From: Pseudoxanthomonas kaohsiungensis
GTDB lineage: Bacteria; Pseudomonadota; Gammaproteobacteria; Xanthomonadales; Xanthomonadaceae
Direction: 5' to 3'
Assembly: GCF_010211765.1 (NCBI RefSeq)
Contig: NZ_PDWO01000009.1
Span: forward strand, 62,001-126,000
Length of the DNA stretch: 64,000 nt
Below are positions 10,011 through 19,290 of the stretch, in pieces. Under the pieces are notes generated by a model. It did no database searches. It was given only the letters and a program-made list of their open reading frames with translations, and was not told where the DNA came from. Both the position numbers and the translations under genes were made by a program. Position 1 is the stretch's first letter, and each line of letters starts with the position of its first letter.

Positions 10011-10589
10011 ATGGCGACCTACACGAACCACTCGCAGCACACGCACGTCGATCCGAACCCCGTCGACGACCAGGTCCAGGCACGCGACGGACGCACCTCC
10101 CCGGTGCTGATGGGTGCACTGGCGGTCGCGCTGGTGGCGCTCGGCGTGTGGTGGTATGCGCAGCGCGACGACATGACCGTCGATCCGCAGCCGGCCGTCA
10201 CCATGGTCGAACCGCAGCTCACCACGCCGGCGGCTACCGAAACCCGCCCGGCTGACGCGTCCGGCACGCGCGACAACTCCGGCGCCGATCGTGCCCGCGC
10301 CGCGATCGCCAACCGTGCCCCGCAACCGCTGGCGGGCAACCCGGTACCGGCATATCCGCGCAGCGCCCTGCGCGCCGGCCAGGAGGGCGCGGTGATGCTG
10401 CGGATCGATGTCGACGCACGCGGCGTGCCGACCGACGTCCAGGTGGTGGAGCGCAGCGGGGATCGTGACCGCGCGTTCGACCGCGCCGCGATCGAGGCGG
10501 CGCGCCAGTGGCGTTTCCAGCCGGCCACCCGTAACGGGGAACCGGTGGCGGCGACCGTGCAGCTGCCGGTCGAGTTCCGTCGCGGCTGA
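10011..10589 (+). CDS. TonB-like energy transducer, paralogue 2
   Basis: The 192-residue protein has a polar N-terminus (about 1-28), one membrane helix at about 31-48 (VLMGALAVALVALGVWWYA), a short linker and a TonB C-terminal domain from about 103 (PVPAYPRSALRAGQEGAVMLRIDV, HWRF-equivalent RQWRFQP). It shares the C-terminal design of the preceding gene but has a much shorter spacer, so the two may serve different receptors or envelope widths. The ATG follows a GAGGAG ribosome site. Partners are not encoded nearby. Confidence 0.82.
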   Translation: MATYTNHSQHTHVDPNPVDDQVQARDGRTSPVLMGALAVALVALGVWWYAQRDDMTVDPQPAVTMVEPQLTTPAATETRPADASGTRDNSGADRARAAIANRAPQPLAGNPVPAYPRSALRAGQEGAVMLRIDVDARGVPTDVQVVERSGDRDRAFDRAAIEAARQWRFQPATRNGEPVAATVQLPVEFRRG

Positions 10590-10599
10590 TCGGACTTCG

Positions 10600-11907
10600 C
10601 TAGCTGGCCAGGCCGAATCCGCAGCCACGGGCCAGCGAGTCGAAGCCCGGGAACGACGTGGCCACGTTGGCCACGTCTTCCACCCGCACCTCGCCGGTCG
10701 AGCGCTGTGCGGCCACCGCGAAAGCCATGGCGATCCGATGGTCGCCATGGCTTTCGATCGTTCCGGCAGCCAATTCGCCCGGATGGATGGTCGCGCCGTC
10801 GGGCGTTTCGTCGACGCGCAGTCCCAGCGTGCGCAGGCCGGTCGCCATTGCCGCCAGGCGGTCGGATTCCTTGACCCGCAGTTCGGCCGCGCCACGGACC
10901 ACCGTCGGCCCTTCTGCGCATGCCGCGGCGGCGAACAGCGCCGGGAACTCGTCGATCATGTCCGGGACCAGCGCCTCGGGCACCTCGATGCCATGCAGCG
11001 GCGCATGGCGCACGACCAGGTCGGCAACGGGTTCGCCACCGTGGATGGCGGGATTCTCTTCGACGATGTCGGCGCCCATCAGCCGCAGCGCGTGCAGCAG
11101 CCCGGTGCGGCGCGGATTCAGGCCGACCGCGCGCAGGCGCAGCTCCGAGCCGGGCACGATGCTCGCGGCGACCAGGAAGAAGGCCGAGGACGAGAAGTCC
11201 GCCGGCACCGCGATGTCGGTCGCACGCAGGCGCTGGCCGCCGCGCAGCCTGGCATGGCCGGGCGAGAATTCGATGTCCACGCCGAAAGCAGAAAGCATGC
11301 GCTCGGTGTAGTCGCGCGTGGGATGCGGTTCGGCCACCGACGTCTCCCCGTGCGCGTAGAGGCCGGCCAGCAGGATCGCCGACTTCACCTGCGCGGAGGC
11401 GACCGGCAGCGTGTAGTCGATGCCGGCCAGCCGCTGGCCGCCATGGATGCGCAGCGGCGGGGTGCCGTCCTCCTGCGTCTCGATCTTCGCGCCCATTTGC
11501 GCCAGCGGGCCGGTGACGCGCCGCATCGGCCGCTTCGACAGCGACTCGTCCCCGACCAGCACGCTGTCGAACGGCTGCGCGGCGAGCAGGCCGGCCAGCA
11601 GGCGCATGCCGGTGCCGGCATTGCCGCAGTCCAGCGGGCCGTCGGCGGCCTTCAGGCCGTCCACGCCCACGCCATGCACGATCCGGCGCGACGGCGACGG
11701 CGTCTCGATGCGCACGCCCAGCCGGGCGAAGATCGCCGCGGTCGCGCGGGTGTCCTCGCCTTCCAGGAAGCCGTCGATCGTCGAGACGCCATCGGCCAGC
11801 GCGGCCAGCATCACCGACCGGTGCGATACCGACTTGTCCCCCGGAATCTCCAGCGTGCCGCGCAGCGGCTGCCCGGCGGTTGCGATCCAATGTTGCGACT
11901 GCGACAT
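10600..11907 (-). CDS. aroA: 3-phosphoshikimate 1-carboxyvinyltransferase (EPSP synthase)
   Basis: The 435-residue enzyme joins shikimate-3-phosphate and PEP in the pathway to chorismate. The ATG at 11907 has a GGAG ribosome site; the frame is open 15 codons further without one. Motifs seen are GDKSVSHR (23-30), GNAGTGMR (95-102), KRPMRR (125-130), SAQVKSA (171-177) and NPRRTG. The RPMxR, SAQ(V)K and NxxR set resembles class II (CP4-type) EPSP synthases. Where CP4 has the alanine linked to glyphosate tolerance, this protein has G98, the sensitive-type residue. It lies downstream of serC-pheA, separated by a stem-loop repeat. Confidence 0.95.
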   Translation of the reverse strand: MSQSQHWIATAGQPLRGTLEIPGDKSVSHRSVMLAALADGVSTIDGFLEGEDTRATAAIFARLGVRIETPSPSRRIVHGVGVDGLKAADGPLDCGNAGTGMRLLAGLLAAQPFDSVLVGDESLSKRPMRRVTGPLAQMGAKIETQEDGTPPLRIHGGQRLAGIDYTLPVASAQVKSAILLAGLYAHGETSVAEPHPTRDYTERMLSAFGVDIEFSPGHARLRGGQRLRATDIAVPADFSSSAFFLVAASIVPGSELRLRAVGLNPRRTGLLHALRLMGADIVEENPAIHGGEPVADLVVRHAPLHGIEVPEALVPDMIDEFPALFAAAACAEGPTVVRGAAELRVKESDRLAAMATGLRTLGLRVDETPDGATIHPGELAAGTIESHGDHRIAMAFAVAAQRSTGEVRVEDVANVATSFPGFDSLARGCGFGLAS

Positions 11908-12187
11908 CTCAGCTCCGTAACGTCTTGTCTGTTGAATCACGTCTGGCGACACATCGTCAGCGGATCATGCAGGCGCGGGCCGGATTCGAACCTGCGCAAC
12001 TTGTCCGGAAACCGCCAGGCCCGCTCTTGCTTGAACGCCCGCCACGAACCCGGGATGCACGGCCCTGTTCCTCGCCGGACCGTCGGCGCCATGGATGGCG
12101 CCGTCGAGCCTCCAGGGATGGATTCACGGCGTGTCCGGCGAGGAACAGGGCCGTGCGTCCGCCGAGGCACGCACCATGCAAAGAAAC
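11908..12187. other. pheA-aroA intergenic region with repeat element
   Basis: This 280-base gap between pheA and aroA holds a tRNA-like T-arm sequence near 11976-11994 and a large 24-bp inverted repeat (12057-12156). I see no credible gene. The open frames that cross it translate tRNA-like sequence (AGFEPAQ) and are artefacts. Confidence 0.6.
12057..12156. repeat. 24-bp perfect inverted repeat (REP/stem-loop element)
   Basis: Arms at 12057-12080 and 12133-12156 are exact reverse complements. The 52-base spacer contains a smaller palindrome, CGGCGCCATGGATGGCGCCG (12083-12102). This bipartite stem-loop in an intergenic region looks like the REP-type repeats of xanthomonads. It may act as a terminator or processing signal between pheA and aroA. 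Confidence 0.8.
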
Positions 12188-13378
12188 CTACGGCACCGCC
12201 ACCGGATACGAACCCAGCACCTTGACCTGCGCCACATGCCTTTCGAGCTCGGACAGCGCCTGCTTCATCGCCTCGTCGTCGACATGGCCGGCCAGGTCGA
12301 TGAAGAACGCGTACTCCCACTTGGCCTGGTGCGAGGGCCGCGACTCGATCCGGTTCATGCTGATGCCGTGCCGCGCGAACGGGCTGAGCACGTCGAACAA
12401 CGCGCCGGGCTTGTCGTGGATGAACACCAGGATCGAGGTACGGTCATGGCCCGACGGCGGGAAGATCCTGCGCCCGATCACCAGGAAGCGTGTGGTGTTG
12501 TCCTTGTCGTCCTGGATCGGACGCATGATGACCTTCTTCAGGCCGTACACGTGCGCCGCGCTCTCACCGGCAATGGCCGCGGAGTCGTCGGCGCCGCGCG
12601 CGCGCCGCGCGCCCTCGGCATTGCTCGACACCGGCACCTTCTCGGCCCTGGGCAGGTTGGTCCGCAGCCAGCCGGCGGTCTGCGCGAACGCCTGCGGATG
12701 CGCGTAGATGCGCTCGATGTCCTCCAGCCGCCCGCTGCGCGACAGCAGGTACTGGTGGACCATCAGCTCGACCTCGCCGCAGATCTTCAGCGCCGAGGTC
12801 AGGAACATGTCGAGGGTGACCTGGATCGTGCCCTGTCCCGAGTTCTCCACCGGCACCACGCCGAAATCGGCGTTGCCCGCCTCCACTTCCTGGAACACCT
12901 CCTCGATGCTGCCGAGCGGCAGGCCGTGCGCCGAGCGGCCGAAGTGCTTGAGCACGGCCTGCTGGCTGAAGGTGCCCTCAGGCCCCAGGTATCCGATCTT
13001 CAGCGGCTCCTGCTGGGCCAGGCACGCGGACATGATCTCGCGGAACACGTGCACCAGCACTTCGTCCGACAGCGGGCCTTCGTTGCGGTCCACGACCATG
13101 CGCAGGACCTGCGCCTCGCGCTCGGGCCGGTAGTAGTCCACCGCTGCGGCGAGCTTGCCCTTGGCCTTGCCGACCTGCAGGGCGAACGCGGCTCGCTGTG
13201 CGATCAGCTCCTGGATCTGGCGGTCGATGCCATCGATCCGCGCGCGGACATCGGCCAGCGCCGGTGCCGCCGCGACCTGGGCTTGGCTGGAAGCGGCCGG
13301 TGTACGCGTCGCCTTCTTCGCGCCGCTGCGCGCCGCCTTCTTCGCAGGCGGCCTGCTGGGCTTGTTCGGTGCTGCCAT
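12188..13378 (-). CDS. pheA: bifunctional chorismate mutase/prephenate dehydratase (P-protein)
   Basis: The 396-residue protein makes phenylpyruvate for phenylalanine. After the start MAAPNKPSRPP comes an unusual Lys/Ala-rich, histone-like stretch (KKAARSGAKKATRTPA, about 14-30). The chorismate mutase domain follows (about 45-125, RIDGIDRQIQELIAQR). Next is prephenate dehydratase (LGPEGTFSQQA to the catalytic TTRF motif in NTTRFLVIG) and a C-terminal ACT domain with the ESRP motif that binds phenylalanine for feedback control. It lies 17 bases after serC and is surely cotranscribed with it. Confidence 0.95.
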   Translation of the reverse strand: MAAPNKPSRPPAKKAARSGAKKATRTPAASSQAQVAAAPALADVRARIDGIDRQIQELIAQRAAFALQVGKAKGKLAAAVDYYRPEREAQVLRMVVDRNEGPLSDEVLVHVFREIMSACLAQQEPLKIGYLGPEGTFSQQAVLKHFGRSAHGLPLGSIEEVFQEVEAGNADFGVVPVENSGQGTIQVTLDMFLTSALKICGEVELMVHQYLLSRSGRLEDIERIYAHPQAFAQTAGWLRTNLPRAEKVPVSSNAEGARRARGADDSAAIAGESAAHVYGLKKVIMRPIQDDKDNTTRFLVIGRRIFPPSGHDRTSILVFIHDKPGALFDVLSPFARHGISMNRIESRPSHQAKWEYAFFIDLAGHVDDEAMKQALSELERHVAQVKVLGSYPVAVP

Positions 13379-13395
13379 CGCTCGCTTCCCCCGCC

Positions 13396-14481
13396 TCATC
13401 CGTGCCGCTGCTGGAAATCGCGCATGAATCCGACCAGCGCCTGCGCACCGGCCACCGGCATGGCGTTGTAGAGCGATGCGCGCAGGCCGCCCACCGCCTT
13501 GTGGCCCTTCAACGCCAGCAGGCCGGCGGCTTTCGATTCGGCGACGAAGCGCGTGGTGAGCGTTTCGTCGGGCAGGAAGAACGGGATGTTCATGCGCGAA
13601 CGCACCGGCACGGCGACCTCGTTGCGGTAGAAGCCGCCGGAGCCGTCGATGGCGTCGTAGACCAGCGCGGCCTTGGCGGCGTTGCGGCGCGCGAACTCCT
13701 CCACCCCGCCCTGCTCCAGCATCCACTTCACCGTCAACCCGAGCAGGTACCAGTTCCAGGTCGGCGGCGTGTTGAGCATCGAATCGCGCGCCGCATGCGA
13801 GGCATAGTTGAAAATGTCGGCGCGCGGTTGGCCGGCGCGCTCGAGCAGCTCGCGGCGCACGATCACCACCGACACGCCGACCGGCCCGAGGTTCTTCTGC
13901 GCGCCGGCGTAGATCAGGCCGTACCTCGACACGTCCAGCGGCGCGGAGGCGATCGACGAACTGAAGTCGGCGAACAGCGGCACCGTGCCGACGTCCGGCG
14001 TGTCGCGGAACTCCACGCCGTGGATGGTCTCGTTGGCGGTGATGTGGACGTAGGCGGCGTCGGCGCTCAGCGACCAGTCCTGGCGTGGCGGGATGTCGCG
14101 GAAGCCGCCGGGCTCGCCGTCGGCGGCCACGTGCACGTCCACGTACGGCCTGACCTGCCTGATCGCGGTCTTGCCCCAGTGGCCGGTCACGACGTAGTCG
14201 ACGGTCTGCCCGGGCGCGGCGAAGTTCAGCGCCAGCAGCGCCTGCTGGGTGGTCGCGCCGCCGGCCAGGAACAGCACGGCGTAGTCGTCGGGCACGGACA
14301 ACAGGGTGCGGAGGTCAGCCTCGGCCTGGGCGGCCACGCCCATGAATTCGGCGCCACGGTGGCTCAGTTCGACGATCGACGCGCCCACCCCGTTCCAGTC
14401 CAGCATCTCGGCCTGTGCCTGGCGCAGGACCGGTTCCGGCAGCGTCGCGGGGCCGGCACTGAAGTTGTACGCGCGCGTCAT
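13396..14481 (-). CDS. serC: phosphoserine aminotransferase
   Basis: The 361-residue PLP enzyme makes phosphoserine from 3-phosphohydroxypyruvate and also acts in pyridoxal phosphate synthesis. It starts [19 protein letters not shown], the family start; upstream codons in frame are unsupported. The PLP lysine lies in [13 protein letters not shown], and [15 protein letters not shown] is the conserved phosphate-side segment. pheA follows after 17 bases, and serC-pheA-aroA on one strand near gyrA is a typical xanthomonad order. It is divergent from msrP. Confidence 0.96.
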   Translation of the reverse strand: MTRAYNFSAGPATLPEPVLRQAQAEMLDWNGVGASIVELSHRGAEFMGVAAQAEADLRTLLSVPDDYAVLFLAGGATTQQALLALNFAAPGQTVDYVVTGHWGKTAIRQVRPYVDVHVAADGEPGGFRDIPPRQDWSLSADAAYVHITANETIHGVEFRDTPDVGTVPLFADFSSSIASAPLDVSRYGLIYAGAQKNLGPVGVSVVIVRRELLERAGQPRADIFNYASHAARDSMLNTPPTWNWYLLGLTVKWMLEQGGVEEFARRNAAKAALVYDAIDGSGGFYRNEVAVPVRSRMNIPFFLPDETLTTRFVAESKAAGLLALKGHKAVGGLRASLYNAMPVAGAQALVGFMRDFQQRHG

Positions 14482-14626
14482 GAAACACCCGTCACGAAAG
14501 GTGCCGTAGTATGCCGCAGTGCAGCGGTTGCGGGCGCAACCAAGGCCCGCCCGCCAGTGCCGCGCGGCGCTGGGAACTGCAGGCTTCGCCAGCGGTCCGA
14601 CCTGTCGTCCCTCCGGAGTCCGTTCG

Positions 14627-15598
<972 letters not shown>

Positions 15599-15632
15599 GG
15601 TGGCGGGCGGCGCCCACCGGAAGCCGCCGCGC

Positions 15633-16277
15633 ATGAGCCGCCGCCCGCGACCGGCCACGCCACCGGCGGTGGCCTGGGCCAAGGCGGTCGTGCACGCCGC
15701 TGCAATCGCCCCGGCCGCCTGGCTGGGCTGGCAGGTCTACGAGGTCTGGCGCACCGGCAGCGACGCGCTCGGCGCCGACCCGGTGGCCGAAATCGAACAT
15801 CGCACCGGGCTGTGGGCGCTGCGCCTGCTGCTGCTCACCCTGGCGGTGACGCCTTTGCGACAGCTCACCGGCAAGCCGGTGCTGCTGCGTTTCCGGCGCA
15901 TGCTCGGCCTGTATGCGTTCTTCTACGCCTGCCTGCACCTGGCCGCCTATCTGGCGCTGGACCTCGGTGGCTATTGGGCGCAGATCTTCGAGGAGATCGC
16001 CAAGCGGCCCTACATCACCGTCGGTTTCACCGCCTGGCTGCTGCTGGTGCCGCTGGCGGTGACCTCGACCCAGGGCTGGATGCGGCGCCTGGGCCGGCGC
16101 TGGGGCCAACTGCACCGGCTGGTTTACCTGGTCGCCGTACTGGCGATCCTGCATTTCTGGTGGCTGGTCAAATCCGACGTGCGCGAGCCCGCGGTCTATG
16201 CGGCGATCGCGGCACTGCTGCTGGGCTGGCGCGCATGGCGCCGCTTCAGCGCGCGCCGAACCACAGCAGTGCGCTGA
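15633..16277 (+). CDS. msrQ: MsrQ haem-binding membrane subunit
   Basis: The 214-residue membrane protein has about six helices and belongs to the ferric-reductase-like transmembrane family. It passes electrons from the quinone pool to MsrP. Histidines expected for haem occur in YACLHLAAYL, QLHRLVYL and ILHFWWL. I use ATG 15633 (MSRRPRPA). A GTG at 15600, overlapping the end of msrP, would add 11 residues and would couple translation. The 3' end overlaps the convergent FHA gene by 32 bases. Confidence 0.92.
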   Translation: MSRRPRPATPPAVAWAKAVVHAAAIAPAAWLGWQVYEVWRTGSDALGADPVAEIEHRTGLWALRLLLLTLAVTPLRQLTGKPVLLRFRRMLGLYAFFYACLHLAAYLALDLGGYWAQIFEEIAKRPYITVGFTAWLLLVPLAVTSTQGWMRRLGRRWGQLHRLVYLVAVLAILHFWWLVKSDVREPAVYAAIAALLLGWRAWRRFSARRTTAVR

Positions 16278-17031
16278 GGACCAGCCCCAGCAACAACGCC
16301 GCCAGCAACAGCCACGGCAGTCGCGCCGCCGGCCTGGGCAACGCGCCCGCGCCCGTGGTCGCCTCGGCGGCCGGGGCCGGGCCGTCCGCAGGTGGTGGCG
16401 CAGGCAGCGAAGGGAACTCGACGACGAAACGGTGCTGGCCCTCGAACACCACCTGGTCTCCCGGCCCCAGCACGGCGTCGCGGACCGGAATGCCGTTGAC
16501 CAGGGTCGGCTCGTTGCCGAGGCCGCGCAGCAGGACCACCCCGCCATGCCGCTCCAGCAGCGCATGGCGCGCGGGGAAGGCCGGATCGTCGATGCGGATG
16601 TCGGCCTCGCGGGAGGCGCCGACGAGCCGCGACGGTCCCAGGGTGAAACTGCGCCCGTGGTGCTGCCCGCCGACGCCGCGCAGGAGCACGCGCGGGTCGG
16701 CCGCATGCTCGCCCGGATCCAGCGGCGAAGGCATGGCCCGCAACGGCGCGCGTACCAGCAGCTCGACGTTGTCGACGTAGACCGCGTCGCCGCCCCTCAG
16801 CAGCGCCATCCGCCGCACCGGCCGGCCGTTGACATGGATGCCGCGCGCGCCGTTGGGCACCTGCAGCCAGAGGCCGCGCTGGTCCAGGCAGAACTGGGCC
16901 ATCAGCACGCCGGCGAGCGCCTCGCCGACGGCCAGCACGCCGTTGGGCTGGCGGACCACGCGGTGGACGCCGGGCGACAACGGATGGTCGGCCTGCTGGC
17001 GATTGCTGAAATGGAGTTGCAGCTCGGTCAT
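16246..17031 (-). CDS. FHA-domain protein with C-terminal membrane anchor
   Basis: The 261-residue protein has two forkhead-associated-like repeats. One at about 1-100 ends HVNGRPVRRMALLRGGD. The clearer second repeat at about 115-205 has SREADIRIDDPAFPARHALLE and LVNGIPVRDAVLGPGDQV. A proline-rich linker leads to a C-terminal membrane helix (LPWLLLAALLLGLVLSALLW). FHA domains bind phosphothreonine, so this is probably a tail-anchored scaffold with its FHA part in the cytoplasm. No kinase or type VI secretion gene is nearby, and its partner is unknown. Confidence 0.8.
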   Translation of the reverse strand: MTELQLHFSNRQQADHPLSPGVHRVVRQPNGVLAVGEALAGVLMAQFCLDQRGLWLQVPNGARGIHVNGRPVRRMALLRGGDAVYVDNVELLVRAPLRAMPSPLDPGEHAADPRVLLRGVGGQHHGRSFTLGPSRLVGASREADIRIDDPAFPARHALLERHGGVVLLRGLGNEPTLVNGIPVRDAVLGPGDQVVFEGQHRFVVEFPSLPAPPPADGPAPAAEATTGAGALPRPAARLPWLLLAALLLGLVLSALLWFGAR

Positions 17032-17130
17032 TGGCGGCAGAGCCTAGCAAATCGCGGCACGATTCCGCTGGCCCGCCGCCGGCCGGGCGGCTAACCTTGC
17101 CGATCCGCCTTGCCGCTTCCGCTCCCTGCC

Positions 17131-17406
17131 ATGGCCCGCATCGAGATCGTGCACCTGCACACGCGTACCCCCGACGAGGCGCGACGCATCATCGACGGCA
17201 TCGCCGCCCAGTTGGGCGAACGCTTCGGCGTCGCTGGAACCTGGCGGGGCGACGCGGTCACGCTGGCCGGCCCCGGCCTGCAGGGCCAGGTCGAGCTGTT
17301 GCCCAGCCAGGTGCGGGTCACGGCCGAGCTCGGCTTCCTGCTTTCGGCCCTGCGTGGCCAGGTCGAGGCGGAGATCCGCCGCGTCCTGGGCGAACGCCTG
17401 GACTGA
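17131..17406 (+). CDS. polyhydroxyalkanoic acid system family protein
   Basis: This small 91-residue protein (MARIEIVHLHTRTPDEARRI) matches the PHA-system/granule regulator family in length and pattern: an N-terminal (I/V)xHxH start, a helix, a GDAVTLAGPGLQGQVELLPSQV beta segment and a terminal helix. Its biochemical role is not settled in the family. The ruined phasin gene lies 69 bases downstream, which fits a PHA-related pair. The ATG at 17131 is preferred over an in-frame ATG seven codons upstream. Confidence 0.75.
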   Translation: MARIEIVHLHTRTPDEARRIIDGIAAQLGERFGVAGTWRGDAVTLAGPGLQGQVELLPSQVRVTAELGFLLSALRGQVEAEIRRVLGERLD

Positions 17407-17475
17407 CCGCGACTCACGCGCCCTTATCGGCCGCGCCTGCAGACTGGCCGGGTCACCCGACCACCAGGAGCGGAC

Positions 17476-17979
17476 ATGAGCGCAGACCCCCACACCCCCG
17501 GTTTCACCAGCGTGGCCGACCTGCAGGCGCAGGCCGGACGCATCGCCCGCGAACTGGGCGAGAACGCCCACCAGGTCTGGCTGGCCGGCATCGGCGCGCT
17601 GGCCCGCGCGCAGGACGAAGGCAGCAAGCTGTTCGAGCAGCTGGCCGAATAAGGCCGGCAGGTCGAAGCCGGCGATCCGCCCGGCTCGGCCGGTGCCGCG
17701 GCTCGCCTGGAGGGCATGCGCCAGAGCCTGGATTCGGCGTTTGCCCGGGCCCAGGCCCGCGCCGGCGAGGCGTGGGACGGCATGGGCCGCATGTTCGAAC
17801 AGCGCTTGCAGCAGGCGCTGCGCCAGCTCGACGTGCCCACCCGCGACGACCTCGATGCGCTCGGAGCCCGCATCGATGCGCTGACCCGCGAGCTGCAGCG
17901 CGGCCGCCACAGCGAGCACGCCCAGGCGCCCGCGCGCGACGCCCACGGCGGACCGGGCGAGCCCACGGCCGGCCCGTAG
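17476..17979 (+). pseudogene. phasin-family (PHA granule-associated) gene with in-frame stop
   Basis: A 168-codon frame starts at ATG 17476 (MSADPHTPGFTSVADLQ) and ends at TAG 17977, but codon 59 is TAA (17650-17652). The sequence before it, VWLAGIGALARAQDEGSKLF, is a phasin signature. The reading frame does not shift and continues with good phasin-like helices (GMRQSLDSAFARAQARAGEAWDGM read in parts). A single CAA or GAA to TAA change would explain it. Either phasin is lost, a short 58-residue product is made, or the base is a sequencing error. Confidence 0.8.
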
Positions 17980-18042
17980 CCTTGGCCAAACACGCGCTCC
18001 GGTTTGTTGCACAGCACAACGCGGTTGTGCAGAATCGGAACC

Positions 18043-18110
18043 GGCCCGCCAGTCCAACCGCCGTTTGCTCCCCTCCCCTCTCGGCTACCGGACTGGCGGG
18101 CCTTCTTTCA
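18043..18110 (+). terminator. stem-loop terminator after the phasin locus
   Basis: Perfect 13-base arms GGCCCGCCAGTCC (18043-18055) and GGACTGGCGGGCC (18090-18102) are followed by TTCTTTC. The 34-base loop is long for a simple terminator, so an attenuator-like or REP-like role is also possible. Confidence 0.6.
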
Positions 18111-18189
18111 TCCCGGCCCGGCCCATCGGCGGCACCGGCAGGCGTGTAACATCGCGCACCGGCGCAGGGGATTCTTCGCAAGGATAGGC

Positions 18190-19170
18190 ATGTCATCCTG
18201 GATCTTGGGACTGGCTCTGGCCGCATTGGCGGCGGTGCTCGCGGTGCTCTATTTGTGGCTGGTGCGGCGTCCGGAGACGGAAACGGCCGCCGGACTGCGC
18301 GCGCTGGCGAACCTGCGCTGGCGCGAGTTCGCCACCATCGTCGGCCAGGCCATGCAGCAGCGCGGCCTGCGCGACGCCAGCCTCGGCCCGGAGCCGGGCG
18401 GTGATTCCACCAGCAGCCAGTTGCTGATGACCGACGGCGAAAGCCGCTGGCTGCTCTCGTGCAAGCACGGCCTGGCCTACCGGCTGGGGGCTGCGAGCGT
18501 CGAGGAACTGGCGGGCGCGATGGACCTGGCCGGCGCGCGTTCCGGGATCCTGCTGACCGAGGGACGGGCCGAGCGCGACGCGCTGGCGGCGGCGACCGAG
18601 CGCGGCATCGAGGTGATTGATGGTCGCCGCCTGTGGCCGTTGCTCAAGCCCTTCATGCCGGTGGACACGACCCGGCGCATCGACCGCGACGCCGTCGCCC
18701 AGGCCAAGCGGCATACCGGGATCGCCCTGGGCGCCTCGCTGGTCCTGGGCCTGGTGGTGGCGGTGGTGCTGCCACGCATGGAATCGGCGGATGGCGACAG
18801 CGCGAGCCCGGCGGCGGTGGCGGCGCCTGTCGCCGCCCAGGCCGCCCCGGCACCGGCACCGGCAGCGCCGGCGGCCGCGACGCCCGCCCCGGACCAGGAC
18901 GCCATCCAGGACAATCCCGACGACGCCACCCTGCTCCGCTACCAGGGCGACATCGCCCGCACGCTCTCCGACGTGCCCGGCATCACCCGCGCCTACTGGC
19001 TGACCCGTGCCACGCTGGTGATCGATCGCAGCGGCAGCGACCAGATGGTCTGGCCTCTGATCTGCGGCGAACTGGAGCGCTATCCGCCGCTGCGCGCCTC
19101 GCGCGTGCAGCTCAATCCGCGCCCCGGCAGCGACGAGCCGGTGCGCTGGAGGCAATGCCGGACCATGTGA
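18190..19170 (+). CDS. membrane-anchored restriction-endonuclease-like (Mrr-type) protein
   Basis: The 326-residue protein starts with a membrane helix (about 3-25, WILGLALAALAAVLAVLYLW). An Mrr/RecB-like nuclease-fold region covers about 40-155, where SRWLLSCKHG holds the probable catalytic lysine of the xK signature. A second membrane helix lies at about 178-196. A Pro/Ala-rich linker then leads to a C-terminal segment of about 90 residues with YWLTRATLVIDRSG. Similar proteins in xanthomonads are annotated as restriction endonucleases, but there is no methylase here, so a defence role is unproven. Confidence 0.65.
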   Translation: MSSWILGLALAALAAVLAVLYLWLVRRPETETAAGLRALANLRWREFATIVGQAMQQRGLRDASLGPEPGGDSTSSQLLMTDGESRWLLSCKHGLAYRLGAASVEELAGAMDLAGARSGILLTEGRAERDALAAATERGIEVIDGRRLWPLLKPFMPVDTTRRIDRDAVAQAKRHTGIALGASLVLGLVVAVVLPRMESADGDSASPAAVAAPVAAQAAPAPAPAAPAAATPAPDQDAIQDNPDDATLLRYQGDIARTLSDVPGITRAYWLTRATLVIDRSGSDQMVWPLICGELERYPPLRASRVQLNPRPGSDEPVRWRQCRTM

Positions 19171-19236
19171 CCGGCAGCGGGCGCCAGGCCCGGGATGCAC
19201 CGCCAGCAACCGCGCGCCATCCCGCGACAGCACAAA

Positions 19237-19268
19237 CGAGAACGCCGGCCCAGGGGCCGGCGTTCTCG
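19237..19268. terminator. bidirectional terminator between the Mrr-like gene and gyrA
   Basis: Perfect 14-base arms CGAGAACGCCGGCC and GGCCGGCGTTCTCG enclose a CAGG loop. On the minus strand it is followed by TTTGTG, 22 bases past the gyrA stop. It probably serves both convergent genes. Confidence 0.75.
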
Positions 19269-19290
19269 CATCCGCCACGGGAAACCCGGC

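Noticed and set aside
11953-12050. A full tRNA gene in the pheA-aroA gap
   Set aside because: Only a T-arm-like segment is present. Acceptor pairing, a proper T-stem and CCA are missing.
11880-12707. A reading frame containing AGFEPAQ upstream of pheA
   Set aside because: Antisense to pheA and derived from the tRNA-like sequence; not a gene.
18043-18110. A riboswitch before the Mrr-like gene
   Set aside because: Only a single long-loop hairpin with a weak T-run is seen; no conserved aptamer features.
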